Shown one piece after another: positions 16,630-25,339 of a stretch of 64,000 bases of DNA. This stretch comes from Sphingomonas jinjuensis (GTDB lineage: Bacteria; Pseudomonadota; Alphaproteobacteria; Sphingomonadales; Sphingomonadaceae): contig NZ_JACIEV010000004.1 in NCBI RefSeq assembly GCF_014197105.1, forward strand, positions 62,001 through 126,000, read 5' to 3'. The first letter of the stretch is position 1. Each line of letters starts with the position of its first letter. The notes beneath the pieces were generated by a model. The model saw nothing but the letters and a program-made list of their open reading frames with translations. It did no database searches and was not told where the DNA came from. A program made the position numbers and the translations under genes.

Positions 16630-18210
16630 GTGTCGTCCGTCCTCTCCATCGCGCGAAGCTGGCGCACCGACGTCCCGGCCTCGCTGGTCGTCTTCCTCGT
16701 CGCGCTGCCGCTGTGCCTCGGCATCGCGCTCGCGTCGGGCGCGCCGCTGTTCTCGGGGCTGATCGCGGGTATCGTCGGCGGGATCGTCGTCGGTGCCGTG
16801 TCGAAGTCGCCGCTGTCGGTCAGCGGCCCCGCCGCCGGCCTGACCGTGATCGTGCTTCACGCGATCGAATCGGTGCCGACCTATCAGACGTTCCTGCTCG
16901 CCGTGGTGCTCGCCGGCATCCTGCAGATCATCTTCTCGTTCACGCGCGCCGGCATCCTCGCCGAATTCGTGCCGTCGTCGGTCATCACCGGCATGCTCGC
17001 GGCGATCGGCCTGATCCTGATCCTGAAGCAGATCCCGCACCTGATCGGCTATGACGGCGATTTCGAAGGCAGCTTCGTCTACGCCAGCCCGGGCGGCGGC
17101 AACACCTTCACCGATCTCGCACGCTCGTTCCGCGACGATATCCAGCCGGGCGCGGTGCTGATCGGCGTCGTCAGCCTCGCCTTCCTGTTCTGGTGGGACG
17201 CCGCCAGGCCCAAGAACGGGCCGCTGCGCTTCGTGCCGGGGCCGCTCGTGGTCGTGCTGATCGGCGTGATCGGCAACCTGCTGCTCGGAGTGATCGCGCC
17301 CGAATGGCAGCTCGGCTTCAAGCATCTCGTCCAGGTGCCGATCGCCGATAGCGTCGCGGGCTTCGTCGGCCTGTTCACCATCCCGGATTTCACCGCGATC
17401 GGCAACGCCGCGGTGTGGACGGCGGCGGTGACGCTGGCGATCGTCGCCAGCCTCGAATCGCTGCTGAGCGTGAAGGCGGTCGACGAGATCGACCCCAAGC
17501 GCCGCACCACCGACAAGAATTGGGAGCTGATGGCGCAGGGGACGGGCAATCTCGTCTCGGGCATGATCGGCGGCCTGCCGGTCACTTCGGTGATCGTGCG
17601 CTCGTCGGCGAACGTCGACGCCGGCGCCGACAGCAAGCTGTCCGCGATCCTCCACGCCACCTGGCTGCTGCTGTCGGTGGCGCTGGTGCCGGCGGTGCTC
17701 AACCTGATCCCGCTGTCGGCGCTCGCCGCGGTGCTGATCGCGACCGGCTACAAGCTCGCCAAGCCCAAGCTGTTCGTCGAGCGCTACAAGCAGGGTTGGA
17801 CCCAGTTCGTGCCGCTGGTGGTGACGGTGATCGCGATCCTGTTCTCCGACCTGCTCAAGGGCATCATGGTCGGCATGGTCGTCGGCTTCATCTTCGTCAT
17901 CGCGCGCAACTTCCGCACCGCGGTGACGACCGCCCATGACGGCGACGACTGGCTGATCCGGGCGCGCCGCAACCTGTACTTCATCCACAAGTACGAGCTG
18001 CAGAAGCGCCTGGGCATGGTGCCCGACGGCGCCAACCTGCTGATCGATTTGTCGTCGACCAGCTATGTCGACCTCGACAACATCGACGTCATCAACGCCT
18101 TCATCAAGAACGCCGGCTACCGCGGGATCACCGTCGTGGTCCGCGGCGACATCGCCGAGAAGACCGAAACCATGATCAACGCCCCCACCGCCAAGGTCCA
18201 GTACGCATGA
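16630..18210 (+). CDS. SulP-family anion transporter (probable bicarbonate importer)
   Basis: The 526-residue membrane protein has a dense series of TM helices (about 10-12) and no obvious complete STAS domain; only a short cytosolic tail with LLIDLSSTSYVDLDNID resembling a STAS beta-alpha core. The GTG at 16630 is the likely start: a caggag site sits 8 bp upstream, and the first TM (TDVPASLVVFLVALPLCLGI) follows at once. Conserved SulP stretches are SVSGPAAGLTVIV and GGLPVTSVIVRSSANVDAGA. The stop overlaps the start of a beta-carbonic anhydrase (ATGA), which points to bicarbonate rather than sulfate as substrate (inference). Confidence 0.92.
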   Translation: MSSVLSIARSWRTDVPASLVVFLVALPLCLGIALASGAPLFSGLIAGIVGGIVVGAVSKSPLSVSGPAAGLTVIVLHAIESVPTYQTFLLAVVLAGILQIIFSFTRAGILAEFVPSSVITGMLAAIGLILILKQIPHLIGYDGDFEGSFVYASPGGGNTFTDLARSFRDDIQPGAVLIGVVSLAFLFWWDAARPKNGPLRFVPGPLVVVLIGVIGNLLLGVIAPEWQLGFKHLVQVPIADSVAGFVGLFTIPDFTAIGNAAVWTAAVTLAIVASLESLLSVKAVDEIDPKRRTTDKNWELMAQGTGNLVSGMIGGLPVTSVIVRSSANVDAGADSKLSAILHATWLLLSVALVPAVLNLIPLSALAAVLIATGYKLAKPKLFVERYKQGWTQFVPLVVTVIAILFSDLLKGIMVGMVVGFIFVIARNFRTAVTTAHDGDDWLIRARRNLYFIHKYELQKRLGMVPDGANLLIDLSSTSYVDLDNIDVINAFIKNAGYRGITVVVRGDIAEKTETMINAPTAKVQYA

Positions 18211-18848
18211 AGGCGGTGAAGCAGCTGCTGCTCGCCAACCGCGCCTGGGCGACCGAGCTGACCGAGGAGAACGCCGACTTCTTCCTGCGCCAGACCGCGG
18301 GGCAGAAGCCGCAGTTCCTGTGGATCGGCTGTTCCGACAGCCGCGTCGCCCCCGAGCAGATGACGCAGACGCTGCCGGGCGGCATGTTCATCCACCGCAA
18401 CGTCGCCAACCTGGTCAATCCAGACGACCTTAACCTGATGAGCGTCGTCCAGTTCGCGGTCGACACGCTGCAGGTGCCCAACATCATCGTGTGCGGCCAC
18501 CACGACTGCGGCGGCATCAATGCGGTGCTCAACGGCGGCACGACGGGCCCGGTCGACCAGTGGCTCGACCCCGCGCGCCGGTCGCTGGTCGATCACGAGG
18601 ACGAGGTGATGGCCCAGCCCAAGGGCGAGGCACGCGTCAACCGGCTCGTCGAGGTCAACGTCCGCGACCAGCTGGTCAACCTGGCCCGCACCGCCACCGT
18701 CCAGGACGCCTTCGCCCGCGGGCAGGAACTGACGCTGTACGGCTGGGTCTACGACATTCGCGATGGCCTGCTGAAGCCGTTGATGGAGATCGATGCGGCG
18801 ACCGTCCTCGACGAGGTTGGGCGGCCGGGACCGGTGCTGCTGGCGTAA
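18207..18848 (+). CDS. Beta-class carbonic anhydrase coupled to SulP transporter
   Basis: The 213-residue enzyme has zinc ligands in IGCSDSRVAPEQM (Cys, Asp) and VCGHHDCGGINAVL (His, Cys). The residues around the site fit the can/CynT type. It overlaps the SulP gene by 4 bp, so the two are translationally coupled. Together they would import bicarbonate and equilibrate it with CO2 for carboxylases or pH balance. It differs clearly in sequence from the carbonic anhydrase at 6277. Confidence 0.95.
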   Translation: MKAVKQLLLANRAWATELTEENADFFLRQTAGQKPQFLWIGCSDSRVAPEQMTQTLPGGMFIHRNVANLVNPDDLNLMSVVQFAVDTLQVPNIIVCGHHDCGGINAVLNGGTTGPVDQWLDPARRSLVDHEDEVMAQPKGEARVNRLVEVNVRDQLVNLARTATVQDAFARGQELTLYGWVYDIRDGLLKPLMEIDAATVLDEVGRPGPVLLA

Positions 18849-18863
18849 GTCATACTGATACCC

Positions 18864-18973
18864 CGTCATCCCGGCCTCGAGCCGGGATCCATCGGGCGGC
18901 AAGCGACTCAGCTCGTGGCGCAAAGACGTCGCTCGCGGCACCATGGATCCCGGCCCAAGGCCGGGATGACGGT
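18864..18973. repeat. Intergenic palindrome, 'CGTCATCCCGGC' family
   Basis: The left arm cgtcatcccggcctcgagcc (18866 on) and right arm cggcccaaggccgggatgac (ending 18970) flank ggatccat/atggatcc inner arms, as in the element at 15170. It lies between the carbonic anhydrase and the dienelactone hydrolase gene. Confidence 0.8.
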
Positions 18974-19056
18974 GTCTTTTTTCGTCGCCTTCCCAGGAGA
19001 TAGATCAGCGCGCGCAATCCCGCTAAGCTCCGGCAAAACAACCGGAGAGCGTAGCG

Positions 19057-19917
19057 ATGTGCGATGAATTGACCGCCGGCGACAACGAGCATTTCCTCTC
19101 CCGCCGCGCGTTCGGTGCCGGCGCGGGCGCGGCCGGCATCGCCGCACTGCTTCCCAGTCCCGCCGACGCCGTGCCCGTCGCCGGCCGCCGCGTGACCATC
19201 AAGACGCCTGACGGCGCGTGCGACGCCTATTTCGTCGCTCCCACCAGCGGCAGGCATCCCGCGGTGCTGGTGTGGCCCGACATCATGGGCCTTCGCCCCG
19301 CCTTCGAGCAGATGGCGCGCCGCCTGGCCGAATCGGGCTATGCCGTGCTGACGGTGAACCAGTTCTACCGCTCGACCAAGGCGCCGTTCCTGAAGCCGGG
19401 CGAGTCGTTCGACCAGCCGGCGGTGCGCGATAAGATCATGCCGTGGCGCAGCGCGCTGACCCCGGCCGCGACCACCAGCGACGCCAATGCCTTCGTCGCT
19501 TGGCTCGACACGCAGAAGGAGGTCGACCCGAAGAAGCCGATGGGATCGTCTGGCTATTGCATGGGCGGCCCGATGGTACTCCGCACCGCCGCCGCGCAGC
19601 CGGCCCGCGTTCATGCCGGCGCGTCGTTCCATGGCGCGGCTCTCGTCACAGACGGGCCCGACAGCCCGGCGCTGCTCGTGCCCAGACTAAAGGGCGGCTA
19701 TCTGATCGCCATCGCCGCCAACGACGATGCGCGCGCGCCGACCGACAAGGACAAGCTGCGCGCGGCCTTTGCAGCGGCCCAGGTGCCGGCCGAGATCGAG
19801 GTCTATGCCGGTGCGATGCACGGCTGGTGCCCGCCCGACAGCAAGGTCTACGACAAGGCGGCGGCGGAGAAGGCCTGGGCGCGCCAGCTCGCGCTGTTCA
19901 AGCGCCACCTGGCCTGA
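19057..19917 (+). CDS. Dienelactone hydrolase family protein, TAT-exported
   Basis: The 286-residue alpha/beta hydrolase has a twin-arginine leader (FLSRRAFGAGAGAAGIAALL). The dienelactone-hydrolase fold is marked by the nucleophile Cys in GSSGYCMGGPM (GxCxGG rather than GxSxG) and the catalytic His in YAGAMHGWCPPD. It follows the motif VLVWPDIMGLRPAFEQMARRL. The reaction is hydrolysis of a lactone or ester outside the cytoplasm. The true substrate is unknown, since most bacterial members are not chlorocatechol enzymes. A GST gene follows after 11 bp and is probably in the same operon. Confidence 0.9.
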   Translation: MCDELTAGDNEHFLSRRAFGAGAGAAGIAALLPSPADAVPVAGRRVTIKTPDGACDAYFVAPTSGRHPAVLVWPDIMGLRPAFEQMARRLAESGYAVLTVNQFYRSTKAPFLKPGESFDQPAVRDKIMPWRSALTPAATTSDANAFVAWLDTQKEVDPKKPMGSSGYCMGGPMVLRTAAAQPARVHAGASFHGAALVTDGPDSPALLVPRLKGGYLIAIAANDDARAPTDKDKLRAAFAAAQVPAEIEVYAGAMHGWCPPDSKVYDKAAAEKAWARQLALFKRHLA

Positions 19918-19928
19918 GGAAGCGATCG

Positions 19929-20540
19929 ATGGCCCTGACCTTCTACACCAACCCGCAATCGCGCGGCCGGATCGCGCGCTGGATGCTCGAGGAGGTCGGC
20001 GCCCCCTACGAGACGGTCGTGCTCGACTATGCGACGACGATGAAGGGCGACGACTATCGCGCGATCAACCCGATGGGAAAGGTGCCCGCGATCGTCCACG
20101 ACGGCCGCGTGGTGACCGAGGGCGCGGCAATCTGCGCCTATCTGGCCGACGCCTTTCCGCAGGCCGGACTGGCGCCCCCGACCGACGATCGCGCCGATTA
20201 TTACCGCTGGATGTTCTTCGCGGCGGGGCCGTTCGAGCATGCGGCGATCGATCGCGCGCGCAAGATCGAAGTGACGCCCGAACAGTCGCGCATGGTCGGC
20301 TATGGCACGCTGGACACGGCGATCGATGCGCTGGCGGGCTTCCTGGACGAGCGTGAGTATATCGCCGCGGGCCGCTTCACCGCCGCCGACGTCTATGTCG
20401 GATCGCACCTGCTGTGGGGATCGCAGTTCGGCTGGCTGCCGCAGCGGCCGGCGTTCGACGCCTATATGGCGCGGCTGCGCGAGCGGCCCGCCTATGTCCG
20501 GGGAGGTGAGATCGACGACGCGTTGATGGCGGGGCAGTAA
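19929..20540 (+). CDS. Glutathione S-transferase
   Basis: The 203-residue protein has a thioredoxin-like N-terminal domain (LTFYTNPQSRGRIARWMLEE, cis-Pro motif MGKVPAI, then VTEGAAICAYLADAFP for glutathione binding) and an all-alpha C-terminal domain (FTAADVYVGSHLLWG). The putative catalytic residue near the N-terminus is Ser12 or Tyr6, which fits the beta or theta-like bacterial classes. It starts 11 bp after the dienelactone hydrolase gene, with a good purine stretch (gaggaagcg) upstream. Confidence 0.93.
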   Translation: MALTFYTNPQSRGRIARWMLEEVGAPYETVVLDYATTMKGDDYRAINPMGKVPAIVHDGRVVTEGAAICAYLADAFPQAGLAPPTDDRADYYRWMFFAAGPFEHAAIDRARKIEVTPEQSRMVGYGTLDTAIDALAGFLDEREYIAAGRFTAADVYVGSHLLWGSQFGWLPQRPAFDAYMARLRERPAYVRGGEIDDALMAGQ

Positions 20541-20542
20541 GT

Positions 20543-20672
20543 CCTCCCCGCTCGCGGGGAGGGGGACCGCGACGCGCAGCGGCATGGTGGAGGGGCTTGC
20601 AACACGCGATCACGCCGGTGGGCCTCCCCGTCGACGATCGCTAAGCGATGGGTCCCCTCCCCGTGCCAGGGA
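20543..20672. repeat. REP-like palindrome overlapping the end of the DUF1289 gene
   Basis: The arms cctccccgctcgcggggagg (20543 on) and cccctccccgtgccagggag (ending about 20672) form an imperfect hairpin. The right half overlaps the last residues of the small gene on the minus strand (PGTGRGPIA), so the repeat supplies that gene's C-terminus and stop. Confidence 0.7.
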
Positions 20673-20838
20673 GCATGGTACGCCGCCGCGCTTCCACGGC
20701 ATCCAGGATCGCACGCCGCTCGGCGTCGTCGCCCAGCCCCCAGCGCATGATCTCATCGACGCTGCGGTCACAGCCGCGGCACATGTCGGTTGCGGGATCG
20801 ATCGCGCAGATGCCGGTGCAGGGACTTTTGGTCGTCAT
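20641..20838 (-). CDS. DUF1289 domain protein
   Basis: The 65-residue protein matches the small DUF1289 family: SPCTGICAIDPATDMCRGCD with four Cys in a CxxxC...CxxC array, followed by RSVDEIMRWGLGDDAERRAI. The Cys pattern suggests a bound metal or Fe-S centre, but no biochemical role is established. The last residues come from a palindromic repeat, so the ancestral C-terminus was probably different. Confidence 0.9.
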   Translation of the reverse strand: MTTKSPCTGICAIDPATDMCRGCDRSVDEIMRWGLGDDAERRAILDAVEARRRTMLPGTGRGPIA

Positions 20839-20923
20839 GCGGTAGCTGCCAAGAGCGTTCCGCCCTCACCCTTCCGGCGGGAGAGGGAAAATGCTGCCGA
20901 AGGCAGCGAAGGATGAGGACGGG

Positions 20924-22375
20924 TCAGCCGCCGAGGGTGACGTTGAGGAAACTCGGCACCGGCCCGTTCCAGCCGTCGTCCGGCCCATCGAAGCGCTCCT
21001 CGCGGCGGGGACGGCGATCCTCGCGGATGCGCTCGGGCCGGTCGTCGCGAGCGCGCACGGGACGCTCTTCGCGGATCGGCCGCTCTTCACGAACCGGACG
21101 CTCTCCTCGAACCGGACGTTCCTCCCGGCGCGGCCGCTCGGCGGCCCGTTCCTCGCGCGGACGTTCCTCGCGGCGGGGACGCTCGTCCCGCGGCTCGTCG
21201 CGGCGACCGCCACGGCGGCGCGGCGCTTCCTCGGCGGCGGCGGGCTCGGGCACGTCGTCCATCTTCAGCCGCTCGATCGTCTGGCCGGTCAGCTTCTCGA
21301 TATTCTCGATATTCTCGGCGTCCTCGCTGGTGATCAGCGTGTACGCGGTGCCGGTCGCGCCCGCCCGGCCGGTGCGGCCGATGCGATGGACATAATCGTC
21401 GGGATGCCAGGGCGCGTCGAAGTTGAAGACGTGGCTGACGCCCTTGATGTCGAGCCCGCGGGCGGCGACGTCGGAGGCGACGAGGATGTTGATCTCGCCC
21501 TTCTTGAACAGGTCGAGCTCGGCCAGCCGCTGCGGCTGCTCCATGTCGCCATGGATCTCGCCCGAACGGAAGCCGTGCCGCTTCAGGCTCTTGTTGAGCT
21601 CGCGCACCGTCGTCTTGCGATTGCAGAAGATGATCGCGGTCTTGACGTCCTCTACCGCCAGCAGCCGGCGCAGCGCGTCGCGCTTCTTGAAGGCATTGCC
21701 GCTGACGGGGACCAGCATCTGCTTGATGTTGAGGTTCGTCGACGCCGGGCGCGACACCTCGATCCGCTTAGGATTGTTCAGGAACTTGTCCGCCAGCTTC
21801 TTGATCGGCGGCGGCATCGTCGCCGAGAACAGCAGCGTCTGGCGGTTGGCCGGCAGCTTGGTGCAGATCTCCTCGATGTCGGGGATGAACCCCATGTCGA
21901 GCATCCGGTCCGCCTCGTCGATGACGAGCAGGCTGCACCCGGTCAGCAGGATATTGCCGCGGCCGAACAGGTCCATCAGCCGCCCGGGGGTCGCGATCAG
22001 CACGTCGACGCCCTTTTCCAGCGCCTTAATCTGGTCGCCCATCGACACGCCGCCGATTAGCAGCGCCATCGAAAGCTTGTGATTCTTGCCGTATTTCTCG
22101 AAATTCTCGGCAACCTGCGCGGCAAGCTCGCGCGTCGGCTCGAGGATCAGCGACCGCGGCATCCGAGCGCGACTGCGACCGTGCGCCAGGATATCTATCA
22201 TCGGCAGCACGAAGCTGGCGGTCTTGCCCGTCCCCGTCTGCGCGATGCCGATCATGTCGCGCATCATCAGCACCGACGGGATCGCGGCAGCCTGAATCGG
22301 CGTGGGTTCGGTATAGCCGGCGTCGGTGACGGCGGCGAGGAGTTCGTCTGAAAGGCCGAGGTCGGCAAAAATCAT
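20924..22375 (-). CDS. rhlE: DEAD-box RNA helicase, RhlE-like
   Basis: The 483-residue protein unwinds RNA using ATP, in ribosome assembly or mRNA turnover. Motifs appear in order: Q-motif region PTPIQAAAIP, Walker A AQTGTGKTASF, PTRELAAQV, DEAD in VIDEADRMLD, SAT in LFSATMP, RGLDIKGVSHV, and HRIGRTGRAGATG. The last 110 residues are a highly charged Arg/Glu/Pro tail with repeated RREERP and VREERP-like units (about residues 375-465), typical of RNA-binding tails in alphaproteobacterial RhlE proteins. The ATG at 22375 starts MIFADLGLSDELL. Confidence 0.95.
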   Translation of the reverse strand: MIFADLGLSDELLAAVTDAGYTEPTPIQAAAIPSVLMMRDMIGIAQTGTGKTASFVLPMIDILAHGRSRARMPRSLILEPTRELAAQVAENFEKYGKNHKLSMALLIGGVSMGDQIKALEKGVDVLIATPGRLMDLFGRGNILLTGCSLLVIDEADRMLDMGFIPDIEEICTKLPANRQTLLFSATMPPPIKKLADKFLNNPKRIEVSRPASTNLNIKQMLVPVSGNAFKKRDALRRLLAVEDVKTAIIFCNRKTTVRELNKSLKRHGFRSGEIHGDMEQPQRLAELDLFKKGEINILVASDVAARGLDIKGVSHVFNFDAPWHPDDYVHRIGRTGRAGATGTAYTLITSEDAENIENIEKLTGQTIERLKMDDVPEPAAAEEAPRRRGGRRDEPRDERPRREERPREERAAERPRREERPVRGERPVREERPIREERPVRARDDRPERIREDRRPRREERFDGPDDGWNGPVPSFLNVTLGG

Positions 22376-22468
22376 CTGGTCGTCCGGAAACGCGCGTCCG
22401 GGACGCCCGGGCACGACAGCCCGTCCGGGCTTGCGGATTTGGGGGCGAAAGTCAAGAAATTGCGAAGC

Positions 22469-22909
22469 TCAGTCCCGCGCCACCAGATTCTTGAACCCGT
22501 CGATCCCGCAGCTCGCGCCCGAGCGCACGCGGATCGAGTCGCGACCGGCGCAGGCCATGCCGTCGGCGCTCGGCTTCAGATAGAAGCCCGAATAGAAATC
22601 GAGCGGGCGGCAATCGTCGTCCAGCTTCGCGCGAATCCGCTTGCCGCCCGTCATCACCAAGTCGACAGCCGACTTTTCGCTGACCAGCGCGCCCGCCATG
22701 CTGCCGATGGCGACGCACTTCGGCCCCTTCTTTTCCTTCCAGCGGATCGGTTTGGGCGGCGGCGCGCGCGACACCGGGACGCGCACGATGATCCGCTGGC
22801 GGATCGTCAGCTGCGCGAAGGAGACGCCATCGAGCGACGAATCGCCGCGACCGGCAGCGGTAGGCGCGAGCAGCGCGAGCAGCGTGACGGGGATGGCTGG
22901 ATGGATCAT
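22469..22909 (-). CDS. Small secreted Cys-containing protein, DUF6491-like
   Basis: The 146-residue protein has an N-terminal signal (MIHPAIPVTLLALLAPTAAG). The mature part has a C...C...C...C layout: KCVAIGSM, DDDCRPLDFYSGFYL, GMACAGRDSIRVR, and SGASCGIDGFKNL. This spacing resembles the products at 42772 and 54049, and the general DUF6491 pattern. No function is known. It is transcribed toward rhlE and diverges from the FAD-linked oxidase gene. Confidence 0.7.
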   Translation of the reverse strand: MIHPAIPVTLLALLAPTAAGRGDSSLDGVSFAQLTIRQRIIVRVPVSRAPPPKPIRWKEKKGPKCVAIGSMAGALVSEKSAVDLVMTGGKRIRAKLDDDCRPLDFYSGFYLKPSADGMACAGRDSIRVRSGASCGIDGFKNLVARD

Positions 22910-22976
22910 GCGTTCTGCCCCATTCCCTACGTCCCGTCGTTGAACGACCGATGAACTTGGCCTACCCGCCGGCACC

Positions 22977-24407
22977 ATGACCCCCGCCCAGACCGCGATG
23001 ATCGGCGCCCTCGCCGGCACGCTCGATGCCAAGGCGATCCTGACCGACGCCGCGGATATCGAACCCTGGCTGATCGACTGGCGGCGGCGGTTCCACGGTG
23101 CCGCGCCAGCGATCCTGTCGCCGACATCCACCGACCAGGTCGCCGCGATCATGCAGGCCGCGAGCGCGCATCGCGTGCCGCTGGTGGCGCAGGGCGGCAA
23201 CAGCTCGATGGTCGGCGGCGCCACCCCGCCCGGCGACGGCGAGGCGCTGATCCTGTCGCTGCGCCGGATGAACCGCATCCGCCGCCTCGACGCCGAGGCG
23301 AACCTGGCGGTGTGCGAGGCGGGCGTAATCCTGGCCGACCTGCACGCCGCGGCGATCGAGGCCGGGCGCCGTTTCCCGCTGTCGCTCGGCGCCAAGGGCA
23401 ATGCGTCGATCGGCGGCCTCGTCTCGACCAACGCGGGCGGCACCCAGGTGCTGCGATTCGGGTCGATGCGCGGGCTGGTCGCGGGCGTCGAGGCGGTGCT
23501 GACCAACGGCGAGGTCTATGACGGGCTGGCGGCGCTGAAGAAGGACAATCGCGGCTATGATCTCGACCAGTTGCTGATCGGCGCCGAAGGGACGCTGGCG
23601 ATCGTCACCGCTGCGACGCTTCGCCTCGTGGCGCTGCCGCCGGCAACGGTCACGGCATGGGCCGCCACCGATGACCCCGAGCATGCCTTGCGCCTGCTTC
23701 GTCGGTTGCAGACCGCGACCGACGCGACCGAGAGCTTCGAGATCTTGCCGGCGGAAACGCTCGCCGCCGCGCTGGCCTATCTTCCCGACGTCAGGCCGCC
23801 CGTCGCCGGCCGCCAGCGCTGGCATCTGCTGATCGAGGTCACCGACGCCGACACCGCGCTGCTCGAACGCGTGCTGGCGGCAGCGCTGGACGATGGCCTG
23901 ATCGGCGATGCGACCATCGCGGCGAGCGAGGCGCAGGCGCACTCCTTCTGGCGACTGCGCGAATCGCTGTCCGATGCCGAGCGCGCAACCGGACCGGCGA
24001 CGCAGCACGACCTGTCGGTTCCCGTCGAGGCGATGCCGCGCTTCATGGTCGAGGCGGCGGCGGCCTGCGACGCGCGCTTCCCCGGCACGCGGGCGAGCGG
24101 CTTCGGCCACCTCGGCGACGGCAACATCCATTTCCACGTCCGCGGCCCCCGCGACGCCAACCGCGAACGCTGGCTGGCCGACCATGCCGCGGCGATCACG
24201 CACTTCGTCGACGACCTCGTCACCGCGGCCGGGGGTTCGATCGCGGCGGAGCATGGCATCGGCCAGATGAAGATCGACGAGCTCGCCCGCCTCGCCTCGC
24301 CTGCGAAGCTGACCGCGATGCGCGCGATCAAGGCGGCGATGGATCCGCTCGGCCTGCTCAACCCGGGCAAGCTCGTGGCGCTTGCCTCGCCGCCCGCCAA
24401 CCAATAG
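22977..24407 (+). CDS. FAD-binding oxidoreductase (D-2-hydroxyacid dehydrogenase type)
   Basis: The 476-residue protein has an N-terminal FAD-binding-4 (PCMH) domain with VPLVAQGGNSSMVGG and SLGAKGNASIGGLVSTNAGG, and a C-terminal FAD-oxidase domain ending in GHLGDGNIHFHV, AAEHGIGQMK and IKAAMDPLGLLNPGKL. This is the D-lactate/D-2-hydroxyglutarate/glycolate dehydrogenase group (GlcD/DLD-like). It probably oxidises a D-2-hydroxy acid and passes electrons to a quinone or electron-transfer flavoprotein. The precise substrate cannot be assigned. Confidence 0.92.
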   Translation: MTPAQTAMIGALAGTLDAKAILTDAADIEPWLIDWRRRFHGAAPAILSPTSTDQVAAIMQAASAHRVPLVAQGGNSSMVGGATPPGDGEALILSLRRMNRIRRLDAEANLAVCEAGVILADLHAAAIEAGRRFPLSLGAKGNASIGGLVSTNAGGTQVLRFGSMRGLVAGVEAVLTNGEVYDGLAALKKDNRGYDLDQLLIGAEGTLAIVTAATLRLVALPPATVTAWAATDDPEHALRLLRRLQTATDATESFEILPAETLAAALAYLPDVRPPVAGRQRWHLLIEVTDADTALLERVLAAALDDGLIGDATIAASEAQAHSFWRLRESLSDAERATGPATQHDLSVPVEAMPRFMVEAAAACDARFPGTRASGFGHLGDGNIHFHVRGPRDANRERWLADHAAAITHFVDDLVTAAGGSIAAEHGIGQMKIDELARLASPAKLTAMRAIKAAMDPLGLLNPGKLVALASPPANQ

Positions 24408-24472
24408 AGCCTCGCGCCAGTCGGCGCACGGCGTCGCTCTCCCTTCTTAGCCTTTTTTCGGAGTTGTCCCCG

Positions 24473-25240
24473 ATGGCCAGCGCGCCGCCGCTTCCGCTCT
24501 TCTACAACGGCCTCGAGCCGCTCTCGAGCGAGACCCACGCCAACTGGCGCATCCGCGCGCAGGACAGCGCGCCCTTCCTCATCGGTCAGCACGCCGTGCC
24601 GATCACCGTCGAGGAATTTCCGCTGGTGCAGCGGCATATGCCGATCGTCTTCTCGGTCGGTCCCGACGCGATCCCGCTGGCGCTGATGGGCCTGAACGAG
24701 GGCGTTAACGTCTTCATGGGCGACGACGGCAAGCTGCTCGACGCGAACTTCTACGTGCCGGCCTATGTCCGCCGCTATCCGTTCATGCTCGCGCGCCTGC
24801 GCCCCGATACCGAAGAGCTGTCACTGTGCTTCGATCCGACGTCGCAGGCGATCGGTCCGTTCGAAGAGGGCGAGCCGCTGTTCACCGATGGCCAGCCCTC
24901 GGAAACAACCAAGAACATCCTGTCGTTTACCGAGCAGTTCGAACAGTCGGGCGCCAACACCCAGGCGTTCATGAACGAGCTGCGTGAGAGCGGCCTGCTG
25001 ATGGACGGCGAAGTGTCGATCCAGCTCGACGGCACCGACCAGCCGTTCATCTATCGCGGCTTCCAGATGATCGACGAGCAGAAGCTGGCCGACCTGCGCG
25101 GCGACCAGCTGCGCAAGATGTCGCAGTCGGGCATGCTGCCGCTGCTCTATGCGCACATGTTCTCGCTGTCGCTGATGCGCGACCTGTTCGGTCGCCAGGC
25201 GCAGCAGGGTCGTGCGCCGCTGCCCAACGGTGGATTCTGA
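24473..25240 (+). CDS. SapC family protein
   Basis: The 255-residue protein matches the SapC family (named for a Campylobacter S-layer locus, common in sphingomonads and Caulobacter). The N-terminus has PLFYNGLEPLSSETHANWRI and HAVPITVEEFPLVQRHMPIVF. The core continues with GDDGKLLDANFYVPAYVRRYPF. The ATG at 24473 follows a ggag site by 9 bp. No signal peptide is seen, so it is cytoplasmic or peripheral. The molecular role is unknown. Confidence 0.9.
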   Translation: MASAPPLPLFYNGLEPLSSETHANWRIRAQDSAPFLIGQHAVPITVEEFPLVQRHMPIVFSVGPDAIPLALMGLNEGVNVFMGDDGKLLDANFYVPAYVRRYPFMLARLRPDTEELSLCFDPTSQAIGPFEEGEPLFTDGQPSETTKNILSFTEQFEQSGANTQAFMNELRESGLLMDGEVSIQLDGTDQPFIYRGFQMIDEQKLADLRGDQLRKMSQSGMLPLLYAHMFSLSLMRDLFGRQAQQGRAPLPNGGF

Positions 25241-25247
25241 CGGCCCG

Positions 25248-25272
25248 GTCCTCCCCCGCTGGGGGAGGACCG
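25248..25272 (+). terminator. Hairpin after the SapC gene
   Basis: A perfect stem (ggtcctccccc/gggggaggacc, 3-base loop) follows the stop by about 10 bp. It lacks a U-run and resembles half of the REP family, so it may be a degenerate repeat used as an RNA 3' end. Confidence 0.5.
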
Positions 25273-25339
25273 ACCGGTTCCACTTGACTTACATCGGTAC
25301 GCCTGCCGACACTCGCGCCTCACAACGAAGGCCAAGCGA

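Noticed and set aside
22962..24404. Minus-strand frame of 480 codons opposite the FAD-linked oxidase, and similar frames opposite the GH127 pseudogene (40618-42252), the hydroxyproline genes (47010-48650) and era (59128-61257)
   Set aside because: All are antisense to well-supported genes, with Arg/His/Asp-biased composition typical of GC-rich shadow frames.
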